From positions 26,997-90,996 of the forward strand of contig NZ_JAJEQM010000014.1 of NCBI RefSeq assembly GCF_020687385.1: a stretch of DNA of 64,000 bases, given 5' to 3'. This DNA comes from Hominilimicola fabiformis (GTDB lineage: Bacteria; Bacillota; Clostridia; UBA1381). Made by a program: the position numbers and the translations under genes. Shown here piece by piece: positions 9,127 through 18,492 of the stretch. The notes beneath the pieces were generated by a model, which was not told the DNA's origin, did not search any database, and worked only from the letters and a program-made list of their open reading frames with translations. Each line of letters begins with the position of its first letter. Positions within the stretch are counted from its first letter, which is position 1.

Positions 9127-9306
9127 TTATATGAACAATACATTGCTATATTGAACTTTACTTTTGTCTATGTCGTTTGAAAATTTTGTTGTTGTATTAT
9201 TAAGAAATGTATATATTCCGCTTGTTTTATCTATCAGTTGAAACCCCAATTTCGTTAATAAATTTGCTGTTTCAACATCAGAAACTTTAATAAATTTTTT
9301 GCCCAT
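9127..9306 (-). CDS. Small unknown protein between portal and protease
   Basis: A 59-residue protein MGKKFIKVSDVETANLLTKL preceded by AAGGCGGTG. The N-terminus reads like a small domain (IKVSDVETANLLTKLGFQLI). It sits 13 bases after the portal stop in the same operon. No function assigned. Confidence 0.5.
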   Translation of the reverse strand: MGKKFIKVSDVETANLLTKLGFQLIDKTSGIYTFLNNTTTKFSNDIDKSKVQYSNVLFI

Positions 9307-9319
9307 TGACATCACCGCC

Positions 9320-10849
9320 TTATTTATTGTTTAGGTCTTTGTCACGAGTTCGTAATCCTGCATCTGTTAAATCGGATTCATCTTTGGTATTTGAACCATC
9401 TCCACTTTGCGTATAAGAACTACTTAACGGTTGGAATTTCGTTGAAACAGACAAAATATCTTCTTCTAAGAAATTCAAAGCCATTGTTTCTTTTTCCGAA
9501 AACCCATTTAAAGAGTTTACCATTAACTTTGTTGGTAATCCATACTGTGCCGATTCCAATAAAGATTTTCTGAAATCTTCTTTTTGAAAAATACCAACTT
9601 CAAAAAATTTTACTTTACAATGGTCTTCGCCAACATAAAAACGAAGCAGTCTATTTATAATAGCTTCAATTTGTGGAATAATAGGGGACATAATAAATTC
9701 CGTATCTGCCGCTACACCATATTTGAAAGCAGTTGAATTTGATGCGGAATTTAGATTTAATATCTGAGCACCTCCGGCACTATTCAAAATTTCTTTTGTT
9801 GCCTTTTCAACTTTTGTAACATCACTATCCGCACCACTATCAGGAAAACTAATTTCATGTAATTCACCTGGTACAATAGCCGCTGAAATATAGTCGGGAA
9901 TGGCATCATTTATCATTTTGTTAAAATACTCAATCATTATTTCTGGGTCAACACTCCAGTTATCTGGTTCGTCATTACCCATAGTTTTCATCTCAAGCCA
10001 TACTAACTTGTATATATTTGCAGCTTCTTGAACTGCTTGATAATCAGCCATATCCATTAAGTCAATTAAACTCAAGAAAATCGGAGTAAATGGGGGAACA
10101 ACAGTCTCCCAATCCTCCGACCTGAATTTAGTACATACTGCATATTCTTCAGGCATTTGTTGATATTTGTCGCCCGAACTTTCATATGCTTTATATAATG
10201 AAGTAAATGGTTCACCATAATACTCTAGCAAATCAGCATTTTTTCTGAAGTAAGACATATCCATGGCAAATGAATATGAACCATCGGTAAATACTCCATT
10301 GATTTTACAATAATCTGCATCTAGTGGAAGCCAAAACATACCTTCGCCTTCTGTATAATACGAGCAAGCATAAAACACATCTTCTCGCATATTTACAACT
10401 GCTGATTTAAAAACCTCATATTGTATGTGCATATCATCCAACACATTTAATGTTGCTTCATATGATTGTAAAATACTATCTTTGTCATTATCTTCAACTA
10501 AACTATAATTAGGGATAACAGAATGAATGCTTGTGTCTATTTGATTTGCATAATACTTACATAATCTGTAATAAATTTCTGAACGATAAAATAAATAACG
10601 TGATAAATTACGTAGATTTGCCTCATTTGAACTAACATTTTTTATATATGTCTTAACTGATTCTTTTGAATAGTTATTTATTGTTCTAAGTTTGGTATTT
10701 TTATTTTCATTCCTTAAACGTTTTAAAGCATCCATGCTTTTGTCAAATTTTTCTAAACGTTTTTTATTTTTTTCATAAAACTCTTTCATTTCTGCAATAG
10801 TTGGTTGTTTTTTATTAGGTGAGTTATTCACCTCTTCATTATTCTTCAA
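9320..10849 (-). CDS. Portal protein
   Basis: A 509-residue protein, the usual portal length, directly after the large terminase. The start is TTG behind AAAGGGTGAG. A charged helical N-terminus leads to a long stem/wing region and a helical crown with SASNSTAFKYGVAADTEF and IIPQIEAIINRLLRFYVG, typical of portals. It would form the dodecameric DNA entry ring. Assigned from synteny and overall pattern. Confidence 0.75.
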   Translation of the reverse strand: MKNNEEVNNSPNKKQPTIAEMKEFYEKNKKRLEKFDKSMDALKRLRNENKNTKLRTINNYSKESVKTYIKNVSSNEANLRNLSRYLFYRSEIYYRLCKYYANQIDTSIHSVIPNYSLVEDNDKDSILQSYEATLNVLDDMHIQYEVFKSAVVNMREDVFYACSYYTEGEGMFWLPLDADYCKINGVFTDGSYSFAMDMSYFRKNADLLEYYGEPFTSLYKAYESSGDKYQQMPEEYAVCTKFRSEDWETVVPPFTPIFLSLIDLMDMADYQAVQEAANIYKLVWLEMKTMGNDEPDNWSVDPEIMIEYFNKMINDAIPDYISAAIVPGELHEISFPDSGADSDVTKVEKATKEILNSAGGAQILNLNSASNSTAFKYGVAADTEFIMSPIIPQIEAIINRLLRFYVGEDHCKVKFFEVGIFQKEDFRKSLLESAQYGLPTKLMVNSLNGFSEKETMALNFLEEDILSVSTKFQPLSSSYTQSGDGSNTKDESDLTDAGLRTRDKDLNNK

Positions 10850-10865
10850 TAAAACTCACCCTTTC

Positions 10866-12953
10866 TTATATTGAAGAAAATCTTTTCGCTTTCCTAATAG
10901 GAAGCATATCTACAAGATTTCCTGTTTTCGGTCGTTTTCTTTGCGTTATATTTTTTCTTCGCTCACACATAAGAGCATAAGATGCAAGAGCACAAGTGTA
11001 ACTTCTATCGTCGTGAAGTTTGTTTTCCTTTTCGGGAGTTAACATAAATGAATCCTTGCCAGACTCTCTCGGTTTACGCACCATATTCACAATTTCTTCT
11101 TTTAGGCTATCCAAGTTTGCCAAAGCAATCCTATCTTGCCAATCCAATTTAATTGTTTTTGTATTTACTGATTGAATCTTGTCCAGTTCTTTTTGGAATT
11201 GCTGGTCATATTCATCTTGTGGAAGATTTTTTTCTTTAAGTTGTTTTTTTATATCTTCCTTTGCTTTGTTTAAAACGTCTTCATCAATATCAAAAACTGT
11301 TAAATAATCTTTATTATCATATGGTGCAGTAAATGTAATTTTATCTTGATTCATTAATTCAATCATTGCTTCATACATTTCAGATTTATAACCGGCTGGA
11401 TTTATAAGATGTATCTTATTTACAGCATTGGGAAACTTACTTACATATTCAGAAGAATATTCTTTATCTATAAGTCCTCTATGTGTTATTCCTGCCGAAT
11501 CGACCCAATCCTCCATTAAATAATCGGCAATATTTACGCCACTACCACCTGAACCGGCATCAATATAAACACCAATAATATTACCATATCCATCTACACC
11601 ACCGTTATAATCCAATATGACTTTTTTTAAGTATTTTATTTGATCTTGTGTTTGCATTGGCGACTTAATCTTTTTACCAACATCAATAAGATTCATACAA
11701 TTTACTAAACGCATTTTCTTTTCAGTTGAGCCATCTGGCAATTTAGAATCGTATATTTCTCCAACAAGAATGACCGAGTTATCTCGTGATCTGGCTGGGT
11801 CATATGCAATTACAAATTTCTTATCACCCGTATCATTATAAAGTAATGGTTTGTATACTCGTTCATTGCGAGTAATAACTCCACGTCTTATAATTGCATC
11901 CGAACCTGCGTCAGTTGTAAATTCACAATAATACTCTCTACGTGCTTTTTCGGGATTAGAACGCATGTCAGACTCTATCATTTCTCGTGTAAGAGCAGGT
12001 GTAGTGGGGATATTCATAATAGTAGGTTTCATAACTAAATCGCAATCAATTTGGGCTACAAAATAATCTTTATTTCCCATAATCATTTGTTTGCTAAAAT
12101 CACGATACATTGTATAAAAGGGAGTGTCTGTAGAAGAAGCAGATGAAACATAAACTAATTGATTAGGAATAGGTTTAGGAATGGCTAATAATCTTGTTTG
12201 GTCTATCATATTTCCATCTTTATCAAAACCAGTAGCAAATTCGTTTTTTGTGGCACAAAAAGCCTTATAAACAGAAAGTAAATCTTGAGACAAAAAAGCA
12301 CTTTCGTCAAAAATAACACATGAGGCTCGAGCGCCCCTATTACGATCGATATTCGACGAAAGCGTTCTGGAGAACGAACCATTATGTAAACTATATGTAA
12401 AACCACTTGGATTGTGTGAAAAACCATCGCCACTTGCATTTGGAACTTCTACTTCATTTTTGAAAATATATCCAGAAGAATTTATTAATGAAGCTATTCT
12501 GTCATTCGCAATATCCTCTAATTTTTTAAAAGTTGTAGCTGATTGTTGACTGCTACCGGAAGCAATATAACAGTTCCAAGGTTGAATAGCTAACATTTGT
12601 TTTGCCATTGCAAATAAAACAATCCAAAAACTTTTACCATATGCACGAGATGCACATATCATAACTTGGGGAGTAGCCCATGACATTTGCATTAAATATG
12701 CTTGAGAATCTAACAGCTGTATATTAAAAAAATCTTTTATAAACTTAACGGGGTTTTCTTGATAATAATTTTTTTCTTCGGCAATCCTTTGAAAACCTTC
12801 CACCTTTCGAGAACTCATAGGATATATAATATCCTTATGATATATTTTTGTGTGATTTTCTATTCCCAAAAGTTCTCGAACAAATGAAGCACCATATATA
12901 CATCTATTTGCAATTTCATCATTATATACAACTGGATATTTAAACTGTTCCAT
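10866..12953 (-). CDS. terL: Terminase large subunit
   Basis: About 695 residues. The ATPase has a Walker A-like ASRAYGKSF and a Walker B ASCVIFDESAFL. The nuclease half has the acidic motif VIAYDPARSRDNSV and VYIDAGSGGSG further on. It packages DNA into proheads. The start MEQFKYPVVYND is chosen for the GAGGAAG site before it; an upstream in-frame ATG at 12992 is possible. It sits between the Zn-protein gene and the portal. Confidence 0.9.
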   Translation of the reverse strand: MEQFKYPVVYNDEIANRCIYGASFVRELLGIENHTKIYHKDIIYPMSSRKVEGFQRIAEEKNYYQENPVKFIKDFFNIQLLDSQAYLMQMSWATPQVMICASRAYGKSFWIVLFAMAKQMLAIQPWNCYIASGSSQQSATTFKKLEDIANDRIASLINSSGYIFKNEVEVPNASGDGFSHNPSGFTYSLHNGSFSRTLSSNIDRNRGARASCVIFDESAFLSQDLLSVYKAFCATKNEFATGFDKDGNMIDQTRLLAIPKPIPNQLVYVSSASSTDTPFYTMYRDFSKQMIMGNKDYFVAQIDCDLVMKPTIMNIPTTPALTREMIESDMRSNPEKARREYYCEFTTDAGSDAIIRRGVITRNERVYKPLLYNDTGDKKFVIAYDPARSRDNSVILVGEIYDSKLPDGSTEKKMRLVNCMNLIDVGKKIKSPMQTQDQIKYLKKVILDYNGGVDGYGNIIGVYIDAGSGGSGVNIADYLMEDWVDSAGITHRGLIDKEYSSEYVSKFPNAVNKIHLINPAGYKSEMYEAMIELMNQDKITFTAPYDNKDYLTVFDIDEDVLNKAKEDIKKQLKEKNLPQDEYDQQFQKELDKIQSVNTKTIKLDWQDRIALANLDSLKEEIVNMVRKPRESGKDSFMLTPEKENKLHDDRSYTCALASYALMCERRKNITQRKRPKTGNLVDMLPIRKAKRFSSI

Positions 12954-13000
12954 ATAATTCTTCCTCATATTTTTCAATAGTATCCCTGTCATATCGAAAC

Positions 13001-14281
13001 TCAGGTAGTATTTTCTTCTTCATTTTCCTTTTTCCTCCCTAATACATATGTATTAACAATGTTATCGAGGTCGCATAAATTAGCATCTTTCAATAAATTT
13101 TTATCTTGCATTGTATCTCGCAAATCTAAATTTTCTTGTAATAAAATACGAAAAGCTTCACGCAACCCATCATTCTCCTCAGTTAATGCACTTAGTTTTT
13201 TTCTTTGCTCTGCTACCATATCCGCCCATTCAGATTCATCGTTGTTCAAAGCTTTTAAAATAGCAGACATACTAATATCAGCAACTTGTTGCATACCTTT
13301 ACAAGTATCTATATTATATCCATTTATTCTTCCTTCTCTTAAATCGAGATCTTTAATTTTTTTCAATTTACCTGTCCAAGTATTTTCACCCTTTTTTGCA
13401 TTCTTATTATATTTCAATGAAATACAACTATCTTGAGCCAAGTTCGTAATAATAGATGTAATTTTGCTTTTACTATCTTGTAGAGTTTTAATTGTTGCTG
13501 AATTTTTTTCAATATTGTTTATATCAGACATTAATTTAGCAACCGTATCATCTATCTTTGACTGCTGAAGAAAGCCTCTAACTATTGAAATTGCAGATGA
13601 AGTTCTCATCATATCGTCATTAGCATCTTCACTAGAATCCAATAATCCTAATAATTGCGAATATAAAAAAGGTTGATCTTCAATAGCCTCTTGTTCAAAT
13701 GGATCATAATTAAGAAGACGTTTAACATCCTCTTTATTCTTTTGACAATCTTCATAAACGTCTTGCCCCAAATGCTCATTTATGATATTTACTTCAGTTT
13801 TTTCATCATCATAAACGATTTTTTCTTTATAAAAGTCCGAATCAAAAAATGTCAAACCAAGATAATTTACCATTTGAATATTTTTAATATAAGCCGACCA
13901 TGCATTATGTTTTACCTTTCCGGCTATTAAATTTTCAGATTCCTGCACACTTGCGTTCCATACAGTATTTAAAAATGGTTTTTGCAAATATTTCAATGCC
14001 AAAATTACACTTTCCTTAGTCGGTTCATGTTCTTCTCCATTTTTATCTACTCTCAATGCTATTTTTCTCGCACATTCTCGACATATAGGAGTGCAAGTAG
14101 TTTCACCATACATCGGATCTGTATTCACATAGAAATGAGTTTCTCTATTTTTATGTTTTTTACACATTAAACAAAATGCAGTAGAATCATATTTCTCTAT
14201 TTTTTCTTCTAACTCTTTAACTTTTTCTCTTGCTTGAGCAGCCGTTAATTTTACTGGTTGCTCAGTCTTTTTTACTGCCAT
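13001..14281 (-). CDS. Zn-finger protein in the terminase small subunit position
   Basis: A 426-residue protein starting MAVKKTEQPVKLTAAQAREK after AAAGGAGCTG. An N-terminal coiled segment is followed by a four-Cys zinc ribbon: CLMCKKH near residue 37 and CRECARK near 70. The C-terminus has another coiled coil. Its position just before terL suggests DNA recognition for packaging, but it is longer than a typical TerS, so this is inference. Confidence 0.5.
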   Translation of the reverse strand: MAVKKTEQPVKLTAAQAREKVKELEEKIEKYDSTAFCLMCKKHKNRETHFYVNTDPMYGETTCTPICRECARKIALRVDKNGEEHEPTKESVILALKYLQKPFLNTVWNASVQESENLIAGKVKHNAWSAYIKNIQMVNYLGLTFFDSDFYKEKIVYDDEKTEVNIINEHLGQDVYEDCQKNKEDVKRLLNYDPFEQEAIEDQPFLYSQLLGLLDSSEDANDDMMRTSSAISIVRGFLQQSKIDDTVAKLMSDINNIEKNSATIKTLQDSKSKITSIITNLAQDSCISLKYNKNAKKGENTWTGKLKKIKDLDLREGRINGYNIDTCKGMQQVADISMSAILKALNNDESEWADMVAEQRKKLSALTEENDGLREAFRILLQENLDLRDTMQDKNLLKDANLCDLDNIVNTYVLGRKKENEEENTT

Positions 14282-14356
14282 AATTAACAGCTCCTTTAAC
14301 ATATTTTGAGGAAGTGCAGGATTTGCACCTACATAATTGCTTTTCTTCCTATATGA

Positions 14357-14383
14357 CAAAAGAGCAGGGGGGTACCTACTCTT
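14357..14383 (-). terminator. Terminator between integrase and terminase operon
   Basis: Minus strand AGAGTAGG / CCTGCTCT stem with one mismatch and a TACCCC loop, followed by TTTTG. It would end integrase transcription before the packaging operon. Confidence 0.6.
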
Positions 14384-14404
14384 TCTTTGTTGATTTATTG
14401 TTTG

Positions 14405-15427
14405 TTAAATAAATGCCTCATCGGCATCATCAGAATCTTCTCGGATTACATATATTTGAGTTGTTTCACTACTTTCGTGTCCCAATAACTTTTGTGCCGT
14501 TTCTAAACTTCTGTGATCATGACAAACAAGATTGGTCGCTCTACTTCGACGGAAGTTATGCGGCGTACATCTACGCCCTACAATTTCTGAAATTTCGCCG
14601 ATACACCAATCGTTAAATGTTCCTTCTCCGACTTGATGAGTTTCACCATTCTTTTGTTTAATAACAAACATATAAGGACAATCATCTTCTCCACGAATCT
14701 CAAGCCATTTCTTTAAAGTATCCATAACATCTTGTCCAAACTGAAGATGACGAACTTTTCCAACAGAACTACGTCCCTTGCAACGAATTTCATGTGTTTT
14801 ATACGACACTGATTCAACCTCTTGTTCTTTTCCGTTTTCATCAATGATTGTAACCATTTTTCTTTTAGGTGTGTAATTTACAACTTCCTTTAATAATTGT
14901 CTTGATTCTGCTCGTCTACAACCTGTTGAATATGTAAATTTTACATACGCAAGCTTTTGCCATTCTTCACGTTCTTCTAAAACTTTACACAAGTGTTCTA
15001 TTTCCTCTGGAGTTAATGGCTCTTTTGTATAAACCCTTCCTGTTTTGGGAATTTGCATCTCGGAAGTAACATAATTGCGAAATTGCGGATAATCGTCTTC
15101 GTAAAAATTTTCAATAAATTTATTAAAAGCACTCACCGATGACTTTTTAAACTTTATTCCCGATTCTGAAAATCCTCTAACAGCGAGCCAATTTAAATAT
15201 CTTAAAAACTCTTTCTTACGAATTTCTGTACAATTTTTATCATGTAAATTGTTCTTCACCCAAACGAAAAATATCCTCAATGCACTACGATAGGCAATTA
15301 AACTTTTAGGCGAAAGATGCACTTGATTGTTAAGATAATCTTCTACCATATCTCGATTGAACTCATTTACTGTTAGCCATTCTTCATCAGTTATTTCTTC
15401 TGATCTATTCGCAGGTTTACCATCCAT
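14405..15427 (-). CDS. int: Tyrosine recombinase / phage integrase
   Basis: A 340-residue XerC/D-like recombinase. A SAM-like N-terminal DNA-binding domain (WLTVNEFNRDMVEDYLN) precedes the catalytic domain with Arg in YSTGCRRAES, HxxR in HNFRRSRATN, and GHESSETTQIYV carrying the second His and the nucleophilic Tyr. Start at MDGKPANRSEE for the AGGAAG site. Terminator follows. It would catalyse attP/attB integration; no att core was identified. Confidence 0.9.
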   Translation of the reverse strand: MDGKPANRSEEITDEEWLTVNEFNRDMVEDYLNNQVHLSPKSLIAYRSALRIFFVWVKNNLHDKNCTEIRKKEFLRYLNWLAVRGFSESGIKFKKSSVSAFNKFIENFYEDDYPQFRNYVTSEMQIPKTGRVYTKEPLTPEEIEHLCKVLEEREEWQKLAYVKFTYSTGCRRAESRQLLKEVVNYTPKRKMVTIIDENGKEQEVESVSYKTHEIRCKGRSSVGKVRHLQFGQDVMDTLKKWLEIRGEDDCPYMFVIKQKNGETHQVGEGTFNDWCIGEISEIVGRRCTPHNFRRSRATNLVCHDHRSLETAQKLLGHESSETTQIYVIREDSDDADEAFI

Positions 15428-15462
15428 AAAAATCACTTCCTTCCTAAATTAAAACAACAAGT

Positions 15463-17124
15463 TTAACTAATTTTCTTTTTGACATATGCATTTCTTAGAA
15501 ATTGTTTAGAATAGTCCAATTCCCCGGTTGTATTTCTGATTTTAACCCAATCAATATTATTCTGATAGAAATGTTCGATTTTCTTTTTTAACTCCAAAGA
15601 CGGATTGGTCAATATATTTTCAAAATTCTCTCTAGTTAAATCACATGGAAATAAAATAAAATAGATAAGATTATTAGATTTTAATAAAAATTCTTTTTTA
15701 AATAATTTTTGTCTATATCTTTCTTTTGATTTACTTCGAGATATAGCTTTGTTAGCATAAAACCAAGTTTTATATTCACTTAAAATACCTGCAATCTCTA
15801 TGTAAATTATTTTCCCGTCTATGTGTATGACATAATCACAGTTCATATTGCCTTTGTAATTTGGGATAAATGTCGAATACTTTACATCCCTAAAATAATC
15901 AATATTGTATTTTAGTCCCTTTTCTTTTAAATATTTAGAAAACATATATTCAAATTGACTCGTAACATGTTCATTGTCTGAAAAGGTGAAATTTATCCCA
16001 CATCCTTGCTTCCCAAATGAAATGTTATATTGTTCAAATATTTCTGATAATTGTTTAGAGTAATACTTCTTTGCATATTTTTCTAAAGTGTTATAATTAC
16101 TCCAATTAGAGTGAGCATTGATTTCTCTAGTTGTAATAAAATTTCTTCCATCACTCCTAATAAAATCGCATATAGTGGCAATCATGTCATCAAAATCTTC
16201 TTTCGATAATTGTTTATCTATCATTGAATCTATATTTATTTCCAATCCTAAATCCTGTTTCATTTTATTTAAAGAACCCCAAATATTACGTATCATTTGA
16301 ATGCTTACTTGTCCATACTTATAACCTCTAAAATCATCATACATAAGAGGTCTATCGTATTTCTTTGCCATATCTAATATTATTGCAGTACATTGCTCTT
16401 TTGTCATGTGTCTTGTGTAAAGTCCAGCCCATTCTTTAAACGTGTCAATATTATTAACAGTTTTATCAGGACAATTATTTACAAACCATCGTATATTTGG
16501 CAATTTGTATTTTTTACAATTATCGCCCTGAGACAGAAGATACAAATTGTTCCCAATTTGCGGATTTTCGTGAATTGCTTTTCTTAATCCTTCAATATAT
16601 TGATCATAATAATTTACATTAGGAACTGATAATTCATAACAATTTATCTTCGCCAACTCATCATTTAATGTTGTGCCGTATCTTCTAAATCTATCCAACA
16701 TTGTGCTATATGTAAATGAAAAGCCGTTTTCAATTGTATATTCATTATTTTTAGGAAATCTATTATTTTTATCATAAAAATTTTTTAGTGAATCAATAAT
16801 ATGTTCTTTTGTTAACCCACTAGCATAATCACGATGTTGAACATCACATGTACATAAATACATGCCATTTCTTTCAACATTTTTTCTGTATTTTGAATAT
16901 TGAATACTCTTAATATTGTTACAATTAGGACAATCGCATTTTACATTAACATATACATTAGATGATTTTGGTAAATCTTTTGCTTTTACTTTTATTGTAG
17001 TTCCTTGTGGAATTACCCATTTATAGTTCTTTTTTATTCTTGGCATTATATAGCCAAGTCCTTCATAATGCGTGATTAGTCTATTATTTAATTCTATTTC
17101 AACTTCTTCATTTATCAATCCCAT
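15463..17124 (-). CDS. Homing-endonuclease-like Zn and PD-(D/E)XK-type protein
   Basis: A 553-residue protein starting MGLINEEVEIELNNRLITHY after AAGGTAGGATATTTT. The N-terminal domain has VKCDCPNCNNI and a later CTC, a zinc-binding arrangement typical of phage free-standing homing endonucleases. The middle carries repeat-like modules (LSKEDFDDMIATICDFIRSD). The C-terminal 150 residues contain DYFRDVKYSTF, CDYVIHIDGKIIYIEIAG, resembling a PD-(D/E)XK or VSR-type nuclease core. Upstream frame extension to 17355 lacks a ribosome site. It sits next to the integrase. Confidence 0.6.
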   Translation of the reverse strand: MGLINEEVEIELNNRLITHYEGLGYIMPRIKKNYKWVIPQGTTIKVKAKDLPKSSNVYVNVKCDCPNCNNIKSIQYSKYRKNVERNGMYLCTCDVQHRDYASGLTKEHIIDSLKNFYDKNNRFPKNNEYTIENGFSFTYSTMLDRFRRYGTTLNDELAKINCYELSVPNVNYYDQYIEGLRKAIHENPQIGNNLYLLSQGDNCKKYKLPNIRWFVNNCPDKTVNNIDTFKEWAGLYTRHMTKEQCTAIILDMAKKYDRPLMYDDFRGYKYGQVSIQMIRNIWGSLNKMKQDLGLEINIDSMIDKQLSKEDFDDMIATICDFIRSDGRNFITTREINAHSNWSNYNTLEKYAKKYYSKQLSEIFEQYNISFGKQGCGINFTFSDNEHVTSQFEYMFSKYLKEKGLKYNIDYFRDVKYSTFIPNYKGNMNCDYVIHIDGKIIYIEIAGILSEYKTWFYANKAISRSKSKERYRQKLFKKEFLLKSNNLIYFILFPCDLTRENFENILTNPSLELKKKIEHFYQNNIDWVKIRNTTGELDYSKQFLRNAYVKKKIS

Positions 17125-17162
17125 AAAATATCCTACCTTTCTTGCTACCATTTGATAATATA

Positions 17163-17227
17163 TAGAATAGGGAAGAGTGGTAGGAACTCTATACAAATCG
17201 GTAGCTACTCCGACTTGCCCTATTCTA
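17163..17227. ncRNA. Three-way-junction RNA/DNA structure upstream of the endonuclease gene
   Basis: A perfect 10-bp outer stem TAGAATAGGG/CCCTATTCTA (17163-17172 with 17218-17227) encloses two hairpins: AGAGT/ACTCT with a 7-nt loop (17174-17190) and TCGG/CCGA with an 8-nt loop (17198-17213). The structure can form on either strand. On the minus strand it is the 5' leader of the endonuclease gene about 40 nt before its start. No known riboswitch class recognised. Confidence 0.6.
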
Positions 17228-17356
17228 AATACGTAATTAATCGTCAATCTAATTGAATGACGACCTACTTTCATATTCTCCGTTTCATAAACGAAAAACA
17301 TAACATTTCGAGCAATCAAGGAATTGAACCTCGACAAAGAAACCATTTTACCCATA

Positions 17357-17387
17357 GAAAAAGAGTGTGCAATTTCTCACACACTCT
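17357..17387 (-). terminator. Rho-independent terminator
   Basis: Minus strand GAGTGTG / CACACTC stem (17363-17369 with 17380-17386) followed by TTTTTC. It ends the HU and acidic-protein transcript upstream of the endonuclease leader. Confidence 0.75.
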
Positions 17388-17402
17388 CACAATTCATATA
17401 GT

Positions 17403-17972
17403 TCACCAACCGAATATTTCACGAATTCTGTCCATTTCCGCAAAACATTCATCCATATGATTAAGATTATCTCTTGCTCTACCAAGTAAGTCTCTAATCT
17501 CATCATCACTCAAATTTGATTTAACAACAACATACTTGCCGTCATCAATATCATCAATCAACTCATCTTCATAGTCTTCTTCAACTTCATCAGCATAATC
17601 CACTTCATAAACTTCTGCGTTTTTATTCAAATTACAATGAATTAGTCTTGACGAGCAATCACTGAGAATATATAGTACCTCACTATCATAATTGAAATAT
17701 TTGTCATTTCTCTTAGCCGGTTCAACGAAAACCTCATACTCGTTGTTGATAGATAAAATATATTCATCATCATACTCAACCACGCCACTCAAACCTATCT
17801 CAAGTGATATGAAGTAAACATCATCATAACAAGCCAATTCTTTTATAATTGGTTCAATATCTTCATAATGTCCAATTACCGATATATTCTTAAATACTTT
17901 TGACTGATGATCAAGTTCAAATATAATATCATCTGCCAAAGTTTCCATATCATCTACTATGTAATTCTTCAT
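17403..17972 (-). CDS. Acidic unknown protein
   Basis: A 189-residue, strongly acidic protein (MKNYIVDDMETLADDIIFEL; DEVEEDYEDELIDDIDDGKY near residue 145). It follows the HU gene by 16 bases and probably shares its transcript. The acid-rich segment could mimic DNA or neutralise basic partners such as HU, but nothing shows this directly. Confidence 0.55.
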   Translation of the reverse strand: MKNYIVDDMETLADDIIFELDHQSKVFKNISVIGHYEDIEPIIKELACYDDVYFISLEIGLSGVVEYDDEYILSINNEYEVFVEPAKRNDKYFNYDSEVLYILSDCSSRLIHCNLNKNAEVYEVDYADEVEEDYEDELIDDIDDGKYVVVKSNLSDDEIRDLLGRARDNLNHMDECFAEMDRIREIFGW

Positions 17973-17988
17973 ATGTTTAACCTCACTA

Positions 17989-18264
17989 TTATTCGTTGAT
18001 TTGATCTTTAAATGCTTTCTTGAATTCTGCCTTTGGTGCATACTTTGCTGATATAGCAATAGCTTCACCTGTACGAGGGTTTTTACCTGTTCTTGCTTCT
18101 CTATGTACCTTTGTAAACTTTACAAAACCAGTAATATCAACAACACCCTCTGTCAAAATGCCGTCCTTTATAATATCAATAACTGAACCAACAACTTCTG
18201 TTGCTGCCTTCTTTGTTACATTGTTCTTTTCTGCATATACTGCAATAATATCATTCTTTTTCAT
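17989..18264 (-). CDS. hup: HU-family DNA-bending protein
   Basis: A 91-residue protein. MKKNDIIAVYAEKNNVTKKA gives the HU dimerisation helices; FTKVHREARTGKNPRTGEAI is the beta arm with the conserved RxGxNP; IAISAKYAPKAEFKKAFKD is the C-terminal signature. It would compact phage DNA or aid recombination by the nearby integrase. Full length, canonical. Confidence 0.93.
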   Translation of the reverse strand: MKKNDIIAVYAEKNNVTKKAATEVVGSVIDIIKDGILTEGVVDITGFVKFTKVHREARTGKNPRTGEAIAISAKYAPKAEFKKAFKDQINE

Positions 18265-18319
18265 AATTAATTTTCCTTTCGTTCTTTACAATTATTTTTT
18301 TTAAATTTAACTCAATAGG

Positions 18320-18492
18320 GTACTGATACTCCAACGGCTAAAGCACGTTGGGTTCTTATATACACAAACTTCCAAATATACTCGAAAGCATATAAGACTA
18401 ATCTGTTTCTATAAGACTTTCACTACCAAACTCGCTAACGCTTGTTTAACAATAGCATAAGGCTCGTATCAAAACCTTTTATATATTATCTT
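18320..18492 (-). ncRNA. Probable omega RNA scaffold / right end of the IS200/IS605 element
   Basis: The minus-strand sequence after the tnpB stop is non-coding and folded; the clearest hairpin is CCAACG/CGTTGG (18331-18336 with 18346-18351), typical of IS605-family right ends. TnpB guide RNAs are made from this position, with the guide taken from flanking DNA. The exact element end was not determined. Confidence 0.55.

Noticed and set aside
17300..17345. T-arm-like CGAGG-TTCAATT-CCTTG on the minus strand
   Set aside because: No matching acceptor, anticodon or D arm lies upstream; the segment is a chance match in leader sequence.
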